From Lingula anatina (lineage: Eukaryota > Brachiopoda > Lingulata > Lingulida > Lingulidae), in contig NW_019775835.1 in NCBI RefSeq assembly GCF_001039355.2, forward strand, positions 291,025 through 355,024: a stretch of DNA of 64,000 bases. Reading direction: 5' to 3'. A program made the position numbers and the translations under genes. Shown here piece after piece: positions 24,013 to 36,325 of this stretch; the first letter of the stretch is position 1; each line of letters opens with the position of its first letter. A model generated the notes under the pieces. It saw only the letters and a program-made list of their open reading frames with translations, did no database searches and had not been told where the DNA came from.

Positions 24013-26656
24013 ATAGACGCCATAATTTCATAATCAACAATAATGCTAATAATGAAATTTACTTAACTAATAGAAGCACATAAAATATAGATAAATCAAA
24101 AAATTGCACACTAACAAATAAAGATAATAAAGTATAAAAACAAGCATGTTTTGCACAACGGGGATGTATTGCTTTATGACTTCACCTGTATGAACAACAC
24201 TTACAGAGAGAGACCTGTACCTTAGCCTTTTAACCAATTCTATCTGACAAAGTAACAAACATTTTTTTCAGGTGATTGGATCATGAATCTCATTACAAGA
24301 AATAAAAAAATCTTGAAAACAACGGGAGCTAATAGTGAAAATAAGCTTTAAAAAAAGCAAAAAATATTTAGTAAAATATGGAACACCGGCTTACTAATTT
24401 TATCTATTTGAAATAATTATTCTAAAACTTTTTTAATTCATTTTTTTCTCATTGGTCCCCTGATGGCTATGTGTCAAATTGCATGGAGTCATACTCATGA
24501 TGTTACAGTCAAACAGTCCTCTCCAGATCTGTAAATTATTACCCCCCATTTACTATGAAAGTTGGGTTTGATGAATGGGCCTGATTCGATAAAATACCTG
24601 TCTGATATTTTAACACTAGTTGTCATAATTTTAAAAACCACAGCGTTGTTAATAAATCAATTCTCCATTGTGGGAAACCCACAAATCACCATACAAATAG
24701 TGCAGTAAATTTCGCCTAGGCTAACCACACTTAAAGTTAATGTCTTAACATAAAAAACGGAGACCTTATAGTGATCAAATGCAGTACTATAGGTATAGTA
24801 TTATAGGTATAGAGGTAAAGAGGTATAGAATCAATGTACAGGTACCAGTGCTATTTTCTAAGTTTAACCCTGCTGTTTAAAAAGTTTTTGTAAAGGCTGA
24901 TTTTAAATATCCATACACGACTTCGTTCCAGAACTCTTTTTACTCTGATAAAACCTTTAACCGGCGCACGTGCATTTTAGCGATTCAGTTTAAGAGATAC
25001 ACAGTTTATCTTGTAGTAATGTGCTCTGGTGTCTGGTTAACAGGTGTCTACCCACCGAAGCATGGAGAAATATACAGCATCGACTTGTAAATCGTCTTCC
25101 TCTTCATCTGCCTGTCACCGGCACCGTAATTTGGTTCTTATTTTAATTCTCCCCATCTCTCTCCCTCTGACATAATTACGGTTACGGTAGTTATATCTAT
25201 TGTGTTTTATTGAACAGGTTGCCCTGGTTATTTATACCTATAGGCCTATATATCTCTTATTTGTATAATATATTATACGTAATCAAGGTAATTCCTCACC
25301 CTCCCCCCAAGGCGGATCTAAGATATTTCTGTAAGAAAGGTGGGAAAAGACAGTCGCCTCCTTTTTACAAAGCCTTATGCGATAAATAAATAAATAAATA
25401 AATAAATTTAGGAGATCTCATTTATCTTTACTCACCTTCCGTCTAGACCATCCCAAGCCGCTTCGTCGCTTAGTGGAGCACTCTAGTATATAGCCAATCT
25501 CCACACGCTCGGCCGCAGGGTCACTGGGAACTACACACGGTTCCAATTCCTTCGGGAACTTTAACCATACAAAAGACAGTCCACGTATATCAGATTTGGG
25601 CTTTCCGATCACAAACTCCGCCAGTAGGGAATGATCTGATATCCGTAACTCGTTCGCCAGTCTGAAGTTAACAATCTGGTAAAATTTGCATTTGATTTCC
25701 CTCTTAGAGAGTCGGTGTCCTATGGGTATCAGCGCGACTTCGTCTCTTTCCGGGACTCGAACCGACTCGATGAGCAATTTCTCTGAGCTGGCCGGGCAAC
25801 ACGTGAGTCCAGTGCAACAGAATTCGGTGCTGGAATCGGCTGTAACTTCGCCATACTTAAATATAGTAGAATCCAAACAACGCTGAACAAGAAAATACAC
25901 TTTGGGCGTGGTCATAATTCTGGCACCGTTTGGTAGAGAGAGTTCAGCCACAGCGTAGTATACGACGCTGACCCTTTGCTGACCATTTGAGGACACATAG
26001 GTCATGGAGCTGGGGATGTCATCGGGCAGAGTGAACTGGAACGGTAAAGGTGCCCGGACCGCTATTTGTCCGAAGTCAAAGGACAGGCTCAAGACGTGCT
26101 CGCCCTGCGCGTACACCTCGCGCGTACGCTTCGATTTCCGAAACATCGTGGTGGGCTCCTGCAAGATGACGTACTCCCCCAGAACTTTAATCTTCACTCT
26201 GACGTCACACGGGTGACACATGTCAAGCATCACGTGACCCGTGATGACGTCACCCGGATGATGCAGGTAGTACTCAGACAGGATGCCCTGGGAGTTGTGT
26301 GAAGTGAGCGTGTTTTCCGCGTTTAGTTTGAGCAGGTAGCTCGCGGGTGTGTCGATATAAGGGACTTGGACTACCCACTCCGGGATGTGACCGGCGATGT
26401 TGAGGTCGAAAGACTTCACAAGGTGGCCGAATTTACTTCTATAAGGCGGCGGCGGCGGCGTAACGCGTATTTCGGGGGGACTGGGCTGGCCTGGGCGACG
26501 GCAATATTTGAAAAAGTCCCCGGAAAGAGCATTTGAAGAGAGGTTCAGATTTCCGCCGGGAGTGTTGCGGTTTAACGTTGGTGATTTTTCCGTCATTTCT
26601 GCGACGGGATGGACGTTTTGGTACGCGCCTTGAGGTCGGTTGCAATATTTCATCAT
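23359..26656 (-). CDS. Divergent alpha-arrestin (arrestin domain-containing) protein
   Basis: Alpha-arrestins are cytoplasmic adaptors that bring NEDD4-type ubiquitin ligases to membrane cargo. Two exons, 26656-25436 and 23631-23359, join in phase 0 to 497 residues. The start is the ATG at 26656 (Met-Met-Lys-Tyr-Cys); the longer open frame above it has no ATG. An N-terminal extension of about 80 residues is Pro/Asn-rich and holds PPPPPY at 67-72, a PPxY-type WW ligand. The arrestin N domain runs about 81-260: HPGDVITGHVML, VRVKIKVLGEY, APLPFQFTLPDDIPSSMTY and YYAVAEL are typical. The arrestin C domain, about 285-395, is weakly conserved. Exon 1 ends at a consensus AAG/GTGAGTA, so the stop codon that follows at 25418 is intronic or belongs to a read-through form. 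Exon 2 adds a 90-residue Pro/Lys-rich tail. It is not assignable to a named ARRDC or TXNIP subgroup. Confidence 0.85.
23965..24014. repeat. (AAAT)n microsatellite
   Basis: About 12 AAAT units in the alpha-arrestin intron. Confidence 0.95.
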
Positions 26657-27612
26657 TTTCGTCTTTAACAATCAGTAACAATTAAAATGTGGGGTTGGTT
26701 TATTTCTTCTCATGTATATTGTACACCGTGATGCCTTCAGACATGTACCTCCTGTCTTCAACCATCAGTGTTGTGTGTTCCTCATCATTTTTCATTCTCA
26801 GAAAAGTTTGACTTCATCGATTGCATGTCAAAAGCAATTTGCTATCAGATCACGCCAAGGAGTGAAATTCATGTCAGGGATGAAAGATGACAAATTCAGT
26901 GAAATATAATGTTGAAATATACTGTATTTAGCCAAACTCTATCCAACAATATTCTCCTTTTCTTTCAATATTTGAAGTACTGTTTAATTTACTCTAGGCG
27001 GTCGTTGGTAATTATTACTCACAAGTCCCCAGTGGCATGAAAATAGACTTGTCCGCGGCGAGCAAGGGATCGATTCACAGTAGTCACCGGCTCTGTCGCG
27101 ATGTCCCAGTGGCTTCAGATAAAGTACTGACTTTCTGTGAATATATTGAGTAGGCCAATCAAAATAGCAACGTTCTGCACATTTAGAAAGCAGTGTGCAA
27201 AATGTAAACAGTCAGTGCACAGCGTTACATGTTCTCTGCGATAAAGTCCCCTCTCTGGAGTGAATATTTAATTATAACAGTCCGTACTTTAAATTTCAAA
27301 TGTCGTATTCAGTCTGTGACAGTCTTAACGACCCATCAGGACGCTGAATAAAACGCTTTATTCATCCCAGGTTGATCCAAGTGTCACATTAATTTTAAAG
27401 TTGACATGTAAAACAGGTCGAGCATTGCGCGTTAATTGTGTCAATGTGGTGAAACCCTTAATGCAATGACACTTAGCATATATATATACAGATCATGTCA
27501 AATGCTGTTCCTCGTTTTAGCTCGGGGTTGCCTAGAGATACATATCGACTGCTATCACTACACTTTGAGGGAGGGGCGCCACTTGGTGACGAGGTAAAGA
27601 TCCAGACACGAC

Positions 27613-27834
27613 CTAGACCCCATTCCCACAGATTTTAGATCGATCTATACCCGTAGGGAGTCTCACTAAATTACTGTCAGCTTAGCCGGCTTAAATGTCT
27701 GTCCCATCTACTAAAAGCCGTAAGGGGGTAATTAACTTCCGTGCGCGGTCGGCTGACAGCAATTTAGCGTGAACCCCCAGGGAGTTAGGTCGATCTAGAT
27801 GGATCGATCTAAATCTCTGGGAATGCGCTCTAAG
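27613..27834. mobile_element. MITE-like element with long terminal inverted repeats
   Basis: The left end (CCATTCCCACAGATTTTAGA, then TCGATCTA and CTAAATTACTGTCAGC) is mirrored by the right end, whose reverse complement reads GCATTCCCAGAGATTTAGAT, then CGCTAAATTGCTGTCAGC. Arms are about 75-95 bp with indels around a GATCGATC-rich stretch, leaving almost no interior. There is no coding capacity. Target-site duplication is not clear. Confidence 0.65.
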
Positions 27835-28554
27835 AGAAGCGTGTTTCTGAGATACGCTCGCATTGTCTATTCAGATCAAATGTAGAGCATAATTTGTCTC
27901 CCCGACTTGTGCCAATATTACGTACGTCGTGTCGCATTCAGGGCGCCCAGCAAGAGGTCATGTAGACCACTATAGTTTTAGGCCATTTAGACCACCAAAC
28001 AGCAGTTGCCCTAAATTCATTCCATAAGCGTTTGCACGGAAGCCCTACCTGACTCAGAGAATAGACATAACTATCCCATTTATTCATTTATTTTCTTATG
28101 GTTTTGTTTCGTATGGATTATTTTTAAAAAATCCCTGGCACTGCAACGTCCCGTGAGCTAATAATATTACTTTCCAACTGATATTTCTAGCTTGGGAATA
28201 TACTAGTACTGCAACATGTCAAGCTACGCCTTGAACAGTTTTAATGGCAAAATTGTGGTCCAGCGTACTTTCAATAGGTGTCAGCAATATCTCTTATGTC
28301 CACGTTGTTCCACCAAACTGATGAATGGCTTCTAGTAAAATCACTGGCCTTATGCTCAAATAATGTTTTTTAATTCAAGAGTATTTGGTGCAGCGATACA
28401 AAAACCGGGGTATGTATATAAAGAATGCATTTTCAGTCCTAACAACTGAAATATATGAGACATATTGTGTTGGAAGTGCACTCTGTACTGAAAAGAAGAG
28501 ACGTGTGTTATTTGTGTGAGTTTTTAAAAAACTTTATGATTTTATGGGTTCTGA

Positions 28555-28557
<3 letters not shown>

Positions 28558-28595
<38 letters not shown>
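28558..28595. repeat. (TC)n microsatellite
   Basis: About 19 uninterrupted TC units. Confidence 0.95.
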
Positions 28596-28601
<6 letters not shown>

Positions 28602-29820
28602 TGCTAACATAGGTGGATATACCGTACATCACATGTATAACAATAGTGCTACGCCTGTCTTGAATGAATATTCGTATTTCTTCAAGTAGTTTTCAAGTGT
28701 TTTAGACTACACCACGCCCGAATACTTTCAGACCTTTTTAATTTTCCGTCATTTATAAACGAACATAATTCATTCGCATTTCTTTACTTTTGTTAAGGTA
28801 AATATTTAAAAAATGAATTCTGTGAAATAACACACGTAGAATACATGACACAAGATATCAACAGATGGAAATACAACAGACTCCGGATACCTCGTCACAT
28901 CTTATTTTAAATTATCCTTTATCTCCAACAAATCTAGTGGATCAGATTTTTCCCTTTGGTGTTTTTTTTAGTTTAAAAGTATATGAACGTTGCCCACCTC
29001 AAATCTCTGCGAAACTTGAATAATTTGTTCTGTCCCCAAGTGCCAGAGTTTGCGCAATATACTGTACAAAATATGAATAGTTTCACAATTAAGTTACGAC
29101 TTTCACCCAGTCATAAACTGGTGATAACATTGCCACTTTTTAAATAATTGTTTATAACGAACTCGACAAAAAAGCAATATTTTACGCAATATTAATGTGG
29201 AAAAACTACTAACAAAAAACAACGTTTCTACTGACATTAACATGTTCGGCGATTACTTAACTACAACATCACTTAAGCCTAAAACGAAATTAAAATCATG
29301 GTTGCCCGAGGCTATACCGTGAGGGCACCTAAGACTCATAAGTGGCAGCATCATATTATTTCATTATTTCCCTGCATGCCCTGAGCGTACCAACAACCCT
29401 ACTGACATCAGCTCATCAACCATTAATTACAATAACAACGTGTTGGTTGCGTAAAACCGAACGTCGCCATAGCAGTACCCGTGAAAAGGTGCGCACGAAC
29501 ACGCTTTCATATTAACACACCTTCATTTATCTTTAAAACTTTAAAGTATCTGTCTATGATACACTTTCAAAATCGATCACGGATTGCCGACCACGCATCT
29601 GGGTGTTGAGGGATGAAATGGACAGCGTGTTGTGAAGAAGCAGTCTTCCAGGTCAGTGTTGTCAACCGGCTCCAAACAATACCTTTTCTCTTTTCACACA
29701 TGGTATTTATCCACAGACAATGAACCTACCCAACAGCAAGCCATCCAAGTTGAATGATTTTCGCCTTACCCGAGGCATATCATATTATACTGAGGTAAAA
29801 CCATCATCCTTGGCTGTATA

Positions 29821-30642
29821 TCATATAGTGTGCGCTTCATTGATGTGATTATTAGTAAAATGCACGTGCTTTCCGTCCCTTCCATCTTCATCGTGCTCTG
29901 TCCCCAGTGTCTGAAGCGCTATCCAGGAGGACTCCGCGGAGCTCTTTGGACTGGGCACCTGCACTGCCACGTTCTGACATGACTGGGGGTGGCACATGTC
30001 GTTGTCCACGACAATTAATACTCGACGTGGTGACGGTGAAGATGATGCATTTGGTTCTGTGGATGAAATTATCGGAAAGAATATTTAAAGATAATAACTA
30101 ACTTCTTTTAAGATGGTTCAACCGTGATGAAAGCGATGTGAAGGATATAAATGCGTTAAAGTCACCGTTGGAGGTCTGAATATAGGCAACCATATTTTTA
30201 TTTATTTTGCATTTGAGCATTTGCAATTGTCGATATGCAATATTATCAAATCCACGTGTTTCTAGAGTTGCTGAAGGTAATACATGTATGAAACGGTTGC
30301 TGCCCGAATGCTTTATTTGCTTGCGCTTGTATCTACATTCTAAAGTTTTGACTCATATCATAATGTAGCATAAGCACCAAAAATCATTATAAATTTTTTT
30401 ATACAAAAACAAATATGTACAACTTCATCACCCGCTCAATTCCAAATTAGATACTGAGGTAATTCAACTTTAAAACATTCTACCTGTCGGAAAACTACAC
30501 TCCGTACTTGTTCCCATCTCCGTCCTGCAGTATTCTGGATTTTGTTTTAACTTTCTGCAGCCGTATCCACACACCAAAGCTATCACCACAAAGCCCACAA
30601 GGCCTCCAAATACGCTGCCTATGGCAACAACGATGGTTCCAA
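29821..30642 (-). CDS. 3' end of an unrecognised single-pass membrane protein (two exons)
   Basis: Not assignable to a family. Exon 30642-30484 (acceptor TTTCTTTCAG, donor CAG/GTAGAA) encodes a hydrophobic helix, GTIVVAIGSVFGGLVGFVVI followed by ALVCGYGC, then the basic stop-transfer RKLKQ and a short tail. Exon 30056-29821 (acceptor TCATCCACAG) continues in matching phase and encodes 77 residues of Ser/Pro-, Asp- and His-rich tail ending NEAHTI. The first exon starts two bases into a codon, so an extracellular part must be encoded further upstream, at higher coordinates; I could not identify it. The GxxxG spacings (GSVFGG, GGLVG) suit a helix that self-associates. The overall picture is a type I membrane protein with about 100 cytoplasmic residues. 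It is separate from APCDD1, which has its own C-terminal end at 35358. Confidence 0.6.
30484..30642 (-). CDS. Transmembrane exon of the unrecognised membrane protein
   Basis: 159 bases, two bases of a split codon, 52 codons and one base. It encodes a 27-30 residue Gly/Val/Ile-rich membrane helix with Cys just inside it (CGYGCRK). It has no ATG-initiated ORF of notable size and is visible only through splice sites and hydrophobicity. Confidence 0.6.
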
Positions 30643-30699
30643 CTGAAAGAAAACAATGTGATATGGGTTCAATGAGGCAAGTATGTTTTTCTACTATTT

Positions 30700-31624
30700 A
30701 ACCCAAGCTTTTCTGCTATTTAAATNTCCGACAAAGTTCCTTTGGGTATTCTTTCCTTTGGGTATCCTTCTGAGATAACCATAATAAAAAACGTGCTGCG
30801 TCCAATGTAAAAAGCCGAAGTCGCGTTTTAATTAGTTGAAACTCATTTGTTCAATTTAGTCAATAGTCTTTGTGCAGGATTTACGTCCATAGTATTTAAA
30901 TCTGATTCAAGATACATGTAAATATGTTGAATACATGTTTTAATTTATTAGTTGCAAGACCGAAGGAGTGTATCTTGAGTGATGTTACATGTAACTTTAC
31001 CAATCATTATAACATTTTAACTGATATGTCAATATCCAGATAAACAATTCAACAATGTGACGGCCGCACTCGACCGATGGTCAATCAGCTGTACACATCC
31101 CCCATCCCCGGCCACCCTGGCCAACGCCCAAGTGATAGTACTGGGAGCCTGGGTCAAAACAGCCATGCAAGAAAACCCAGTGGCACGCATCAAAGATTGC
31201 ACCAAAACGACGCCATCAAGATACTTCTCCTTTGTTCGTTATTGGGAATGACGTACCAATAACCTATCTGACTGCATTTTATTATATCATTTGTCCGTGA
31301 CCCACCTTATGGGGATGCATGCCAGACCTCTCAACCTGTTACCTTTTCGCCTACATCTTTTACTGTGAAAGCTAAAGCCCATTGTCCATGTCAATCCGAC
31401 TGTTTGACATATTTCAAAAGCAGTTTGTTCAATCAGACATAAAATTAAGAGATGCAATATACAAAAAGTCTTTTTTGTATGTCTGCCCAGGTTAGGTGGA
31501 ATGATTTGTGCCCAGTGACCGTCAAGCTGGGTTAAATTGGTTCGAAGATCATAGCTACTCTACGTTTGGCAGTATGAAGTTTCTCATACTGTAGTGTGGA
31601 CCATTAAGATATCTCTGTTCATGC

Positions 31625-31663
<39 letters not shown>

Positions 31664-33895
31664 AATATAATTGCTCATAGAGCAAGCAACTTGCGAAATT
31701 GCAAATTTGATTTTTTAAAACCCAAATAAATTAATAACATTAAAGAGTACACAAATGCGAATCATTTGCATTTTTTTATGTATGATACGTCATGTTTTAA
31801 TGAAAATGAATGCAATATCGAAGAAAAATAAATTACTCGATCTTTTCAATGTGAAAAGTTGTGAAATTAACAAATAATGAACTTTTTTAAATCATAAATT
31901 CTTAAAATTAGAACACTTCTATTGAGTGGTAGCGACATAACTGAAAAGCGGGCTACCTTATAGTTCTATTTTACTCAGAAAAACACGACAGATGCTACAC
32001 AGAAATTTATAATTAAATTAAATTAAATTAACAAGCTGTCTTGTTTGGTCGCTAGTGCTTAGTAATGGACATTGCAACACTTTTTTCAGCAGTCATGAAA
32101 GCAACTGTGTTTTGACACAGGTCTAAAAAAAACCATCCATTGTCTTAAATTACATACCTAGGGATTTCTAAACATTCGTATTGGTCATCTATCACTGTCT
32201 TTGAGGCATTCAGCCTCTTTTACAGACATTAATGATGACAAAACATCAGTTTTTTTTACACATGAACAATAGCTATGATCGTTATGAGAATCTAATTAGT
32301 TCATTCTGGGTTTAGATATAATTTTTCTACAAAAAAGTATGAAACGAAAATCTCTAAGGTTGTGGCCTCTGAGGCCGGACATTTTTCACTACAAAAAAAA
32401 AAAAAAAAAAAAAAAAAATTCCCGACTGGCATCTGGTATGAAGTACTTTCGAAATTACTGAATAGTATACTGTACAATCAATGCGCATTTGTCCCTTCCT
32501 ACAAAAGCATAAGAATTTCCAGGGAACTGAAACTGTCTACATAAAACTGCTCGGATAATTGCGACCGTACTTGTTTTCGCGTTCAACATATTAATTTTCA
32601 CGTAATGCTTAATAGCGTAATAACAGAAACCCAATAACTCACTAATTCCCCCTTCCCATGAATCAAAAATGGAAACATAAGGCTCATATACGTATTTATA
32701 GATCGTAATTCTATCAATATATTTGGATATGATACATGTTATTGTACATCTTGTTGGTTAAAGAGTGAGTGTAGAAATTCCCAGGCTGTATAGAGGACTG
32801 TTGCACTGGATTTGTACGTAGTGCACATTGGGGTCTGAAAACTAAAATGTGTTAGATGAGCTTAAGAACGACAGATGCATTCCGTGTCCGTTTTCACATC
32901 GAGAAGTTTACTTCACCGATGCAACCCGCACTGGTTCTTTCAGAGAACTCCTAACACACTTCAGAGGGTTTTACTCCCTTTCACAATCACTCTGTTAGTT
33001 TGCTTTCAGCGGTTTAGTTTTTAGTCGATCAATTGGTCGAGTTGTGCGCGGAGATTCCGTTGAGGTGACTCTTCTACATAATGATCATGGTATCAAGATG
33101 TCAGTCTCTTAGAGTGGACTGGTCCAGATTGGATCAATTAGTACGCTGCTAGATATGAAAAGGATATTACATGTAGAACTTCTTCTTCAAACCATCCCCT
33201 TCCCCAACCGATAAACAGCTAATTAATTAATTTGGGTGTGACGCACGCAAGGCCAGTCTTGTTATAAACGATGTCATTTTGAAGGAGCAGCAAAAGAATG
33301 GAATGCACGTCACTACTACTACATATACTAAGAAGATGAAGATTTATCTTTGTACAGCAGCCTAATAATTAATACAATTTTGAAATGACCGATGTCGTTC
33401 CTGCTAGATTAAACCAGGTCATTACGACCATTAGCAAAAGTGAATTTGTGTGTTCATAGGAAATGAAAAACATCAACATCAGGCTTCTATAATAATACAT
33501 AGCAAAATTTATTTCATCATTATATCATGTATATACAAAGCTATAGAATAACATACATTATTTTTATGTACATCTGTTTCATGGTAGAACGCTGGGCTGG
33601 CCGAGCGTCACAGCAATGGTCAACTTAAAATGACCACATATAATTCAGCGATATAGGCCTACGCACATGAAAATTCCGTTTTGAGTTTTGACCATGCAGC
33701 GTTATTTACCAGTTCGGATGGACCTGATGTTCGCCTTTCTGTCTTCGGGATACTTATCTTTTATCCTTTGCTACCTTGACTTTTTACAATACCAGACAAA
33801 TAATACAAAGAATTTAAGAGCACATAGTATCAAGACAGATTTAAATACTCATACTAGATATCATTTAAGCAAACATTATAAACATTATATTTAAT

Positions 33896-33932
<37 letters not shown>

Positions 33933-35300
33933 GCAGTCAAAAATCCGGCATGAAACCAACCAATGAAATCCTTTGTTTGTTGTTTACTTGCCAGCTCTGT
34001 GCTGTCTACAAGGCTATCAAAACTATAGTGCTTAGAAGATTAGCCTTCTTATTTACAAATAAAAAGAGATCTAAACCAAAATGTTGCATAACTCGTAAAT
34101 AATGGGCTACAATATTTGAATATCATAAGTTTATAGAAAAGAAAGAAAGAAAAAAAACAAGGCCAGCTGCCCACTCGTTGGTCAACTTTGTGAAGCGGCC
34201 TAATGAAGAAAAGCTAATCAAATCTATCGTATACAGTCAATAGTGCTGGTCAAATTGAAGGCGTGGAGAGGTCATTGATCAGATACATTGCCCAGTCTAC
34301 ACAGCAGACGGAACCTGGATAGGCTTTTACATTCGTCCCATATACTAACCCCAATACTCTAACTAACCCTAACCTGTACTTATCATATGGGAGCCCGGAC
34401 TTCCATTCCTATAGAGCTGCCATTTATGTCACACCGGCTTCTAAATAGCTCAAAGCCGTTACTCATAAAGGTGAAATCTGGATCGATTCTGGACCACCTT
34501 CAAGCTGGTTTGATACATAAGTTTATAAGTTTATTTCACGTCGGTTGGTACATGTACGATGTAGGCTTACTTAACTGAAGGAAGCAAGATTCGTTCTACA
34601 CATTATAGCATTTATTTTAATAGGATATTTTCAAACAATGAGCACTGGCCGATTACAATAAAAATTGGATCATACATGTATTGTGGGGCCATCCACGACA
34701 TTACCACCTCCTGCGACCTCCAAATCATCTTTGATGTGTATGATTTATTTTTATTTTCTATTCGATTCACTTACATCGCAGGTTGTCAGGTAGTTGCTGT
34801 AAATGATGAAACGGTCTTTATGGATGTTAGAAGAGGCTCAATTAAATAGATTTAGCACAGATGCAATGGCAACAGAAATCATATGACCCATCGTTTTGAA
34901 CGGGCAGAAAGCAATGGCAAAAGTAAACTAATTACAATCCTGTGATTGCAGTAGATGATACCACTAATGTAATAACCAGCCAATTATCTACACGCTGACT
35001 CAAAGTCAGGCCGTGGGCTGCTAAGGATGTCGTGAAATATCTTACATCGTTTGCCTGTACGATTATTGTCTATCACCGCTCTGCGTCTGAATGGCAGTTT
35101 CTCTGTCTCGTTTCTGGTACGTTGCTGCCATATCCGTACGAGTCAGCGTGGCTGTCTGCATTGACCATAGCGGAACAGCGGCCGCCAGATCGCAGACAGT
35201 TATCTGAAGGACGCGTATGCCGATTTTTAAGGAGTAGCCGTAAATCCTCTATCACTAATAAATGGCGGATTTGCACTATTGTCACGTAAAATGCAATATA
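30700..35300. other. Spacer that should hold the upstream exons of the membrane-protein gene
   Basis: A GC-richer island at 31057-31251 is open in several frames but has no recognisable domain. A weak exon-like minus-strand stretch ends at a donor near 32159. Microsatellites include (CA)n 31629-31662, poly(A) 32392-32418 and (AAT)n 33897-33932. A single N at 30726 marks an assembly uncertainty. Confidence 0.35.
34329..34434 (-). mobile_element. MITE-like copy 3, inverted and shortened
   Basis: The reverse complement starts TGACATAAATGGCAGCTCTA and then follows the 5266-5370 copy closely: GGAATGGAAGTCCGG, CATATGATAAGTACAGGTTAG, GAGTATTGGGGTTAGTATAT. It stops after GGGACGAATGT, so the second half present in copy 2 is missing. 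Confidence 0.65.
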
Positions 35301-35357
35301 CAAGTATAAATCTCAACTATCACAACCGCAAATTTGCATCAGAACGTTCCGTATCCC

Positions 35358-36281
35358 TCAGCGACTCGTGGCGAAACTTAAAATTAACGCAAGAATAGCA
35401 CAGTACGTAGACAACACAGAACATGCACAACCCGAATCAACAGAATAGTCTTGGACGGTCGCTTTTTGTTCTACTTCAGCTAGGCATTTGCGTAAAGGCG
35501 GTTGAAATGACGTTGGTCTGTTGCTAGGTGACGACGGTTGCGCGCCGTCACTTGGACGTTGTCCTAGGTAGAGTTCGGTGCTCCGGTGGGTCGTTTCCAG
35601 CTTCAGTATTTCATATTCCACGTACGGCACCGAAACGCCAAGTCGGGTACACCCGCCCGTGTCTTGAACATCTTGAAATGCTCCGGTCTCCCACTTTCCA
35701 GGTATCCCGCACGAGCCCACGGGCTCGGCGTTCAGATTGTTAGCATATGTCTGCGTGTCAGGCCGAATCTTCATCACGGTGACGCTGAACTTAAACTCGC
35801 GCGCGCCCGGAACTTTCGCCGAGGGACCCTCGTTCGTGAAAGTCCCGCTAGCTGAGAGGGTGAAAGACGGCTCAGCGCACAGGGGATCGGTGAAGTGACT
35901 GTAGAAGCCATGCCACGTGGAGTCTTCCAGGTTGAAGTGAAGGCGACGCTTGACGAAGATGGAGTTTGGACGGGTCTCACATCGCGTACTGATCCAGTCT
36001 CCATCGACCGTCCCTCTCTCCACGGATTTGACACGGAGACGGGGAGGCTCGAGCTCGTTGGTGAACTTCATTTTATCACAAAGGTGACAGCCGTAGCTCT
36101 GGAAAAGAGACATAAGTTTGGTTACAGGTGTCAGATATATACATTTAACCAAAACGACCCGAAAGAACATTTGCCTTTTATCTTTTTTAAATCTGTAATT
36201 GAGCATATTTTAATTTATACGTACTTGTAAAGGCGCCGTATATAATGGTGTATGTACACGTTCACCATATATGGTGACAAA

Positions 36282-36325
<44 letters not shown>

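Larger units (their letters stand above)
26700..29800. other. Intergenic region with one inverted-repeat element
   Basis: Between the alpha-arrestin start and the 3' end of the membrane-protein gene. Apart from the MITE-like element near 27.7 kb and a (TC)n tract at 28558-28595, I see only short chance ORFs. Confidence 0.4.

Noticed and set aside
25753-25763. Perfect tRNA B-box string GGTTCGAGTCC on the minus strand
   Set aside because: It lies inside the alpha-arrestin coding exon, has no A box or cloverleaf around it, and is explained by codons for the RVPERDE stretch.
26199-26251. Two TGACGTCA palindromes within about 50 bp
   Set aside because: Both fall in the alpha-arrestin coding exon and are explained by its codons; the intronic pair at 44.65 kb is the better candidate.
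31057-31262. Overlapping + strand ORFs in a GC-richer island
   Set aside because: No domain, no splice signals in phase with the membrane-protein exons; possibly an old repeat, but no second copy is present.
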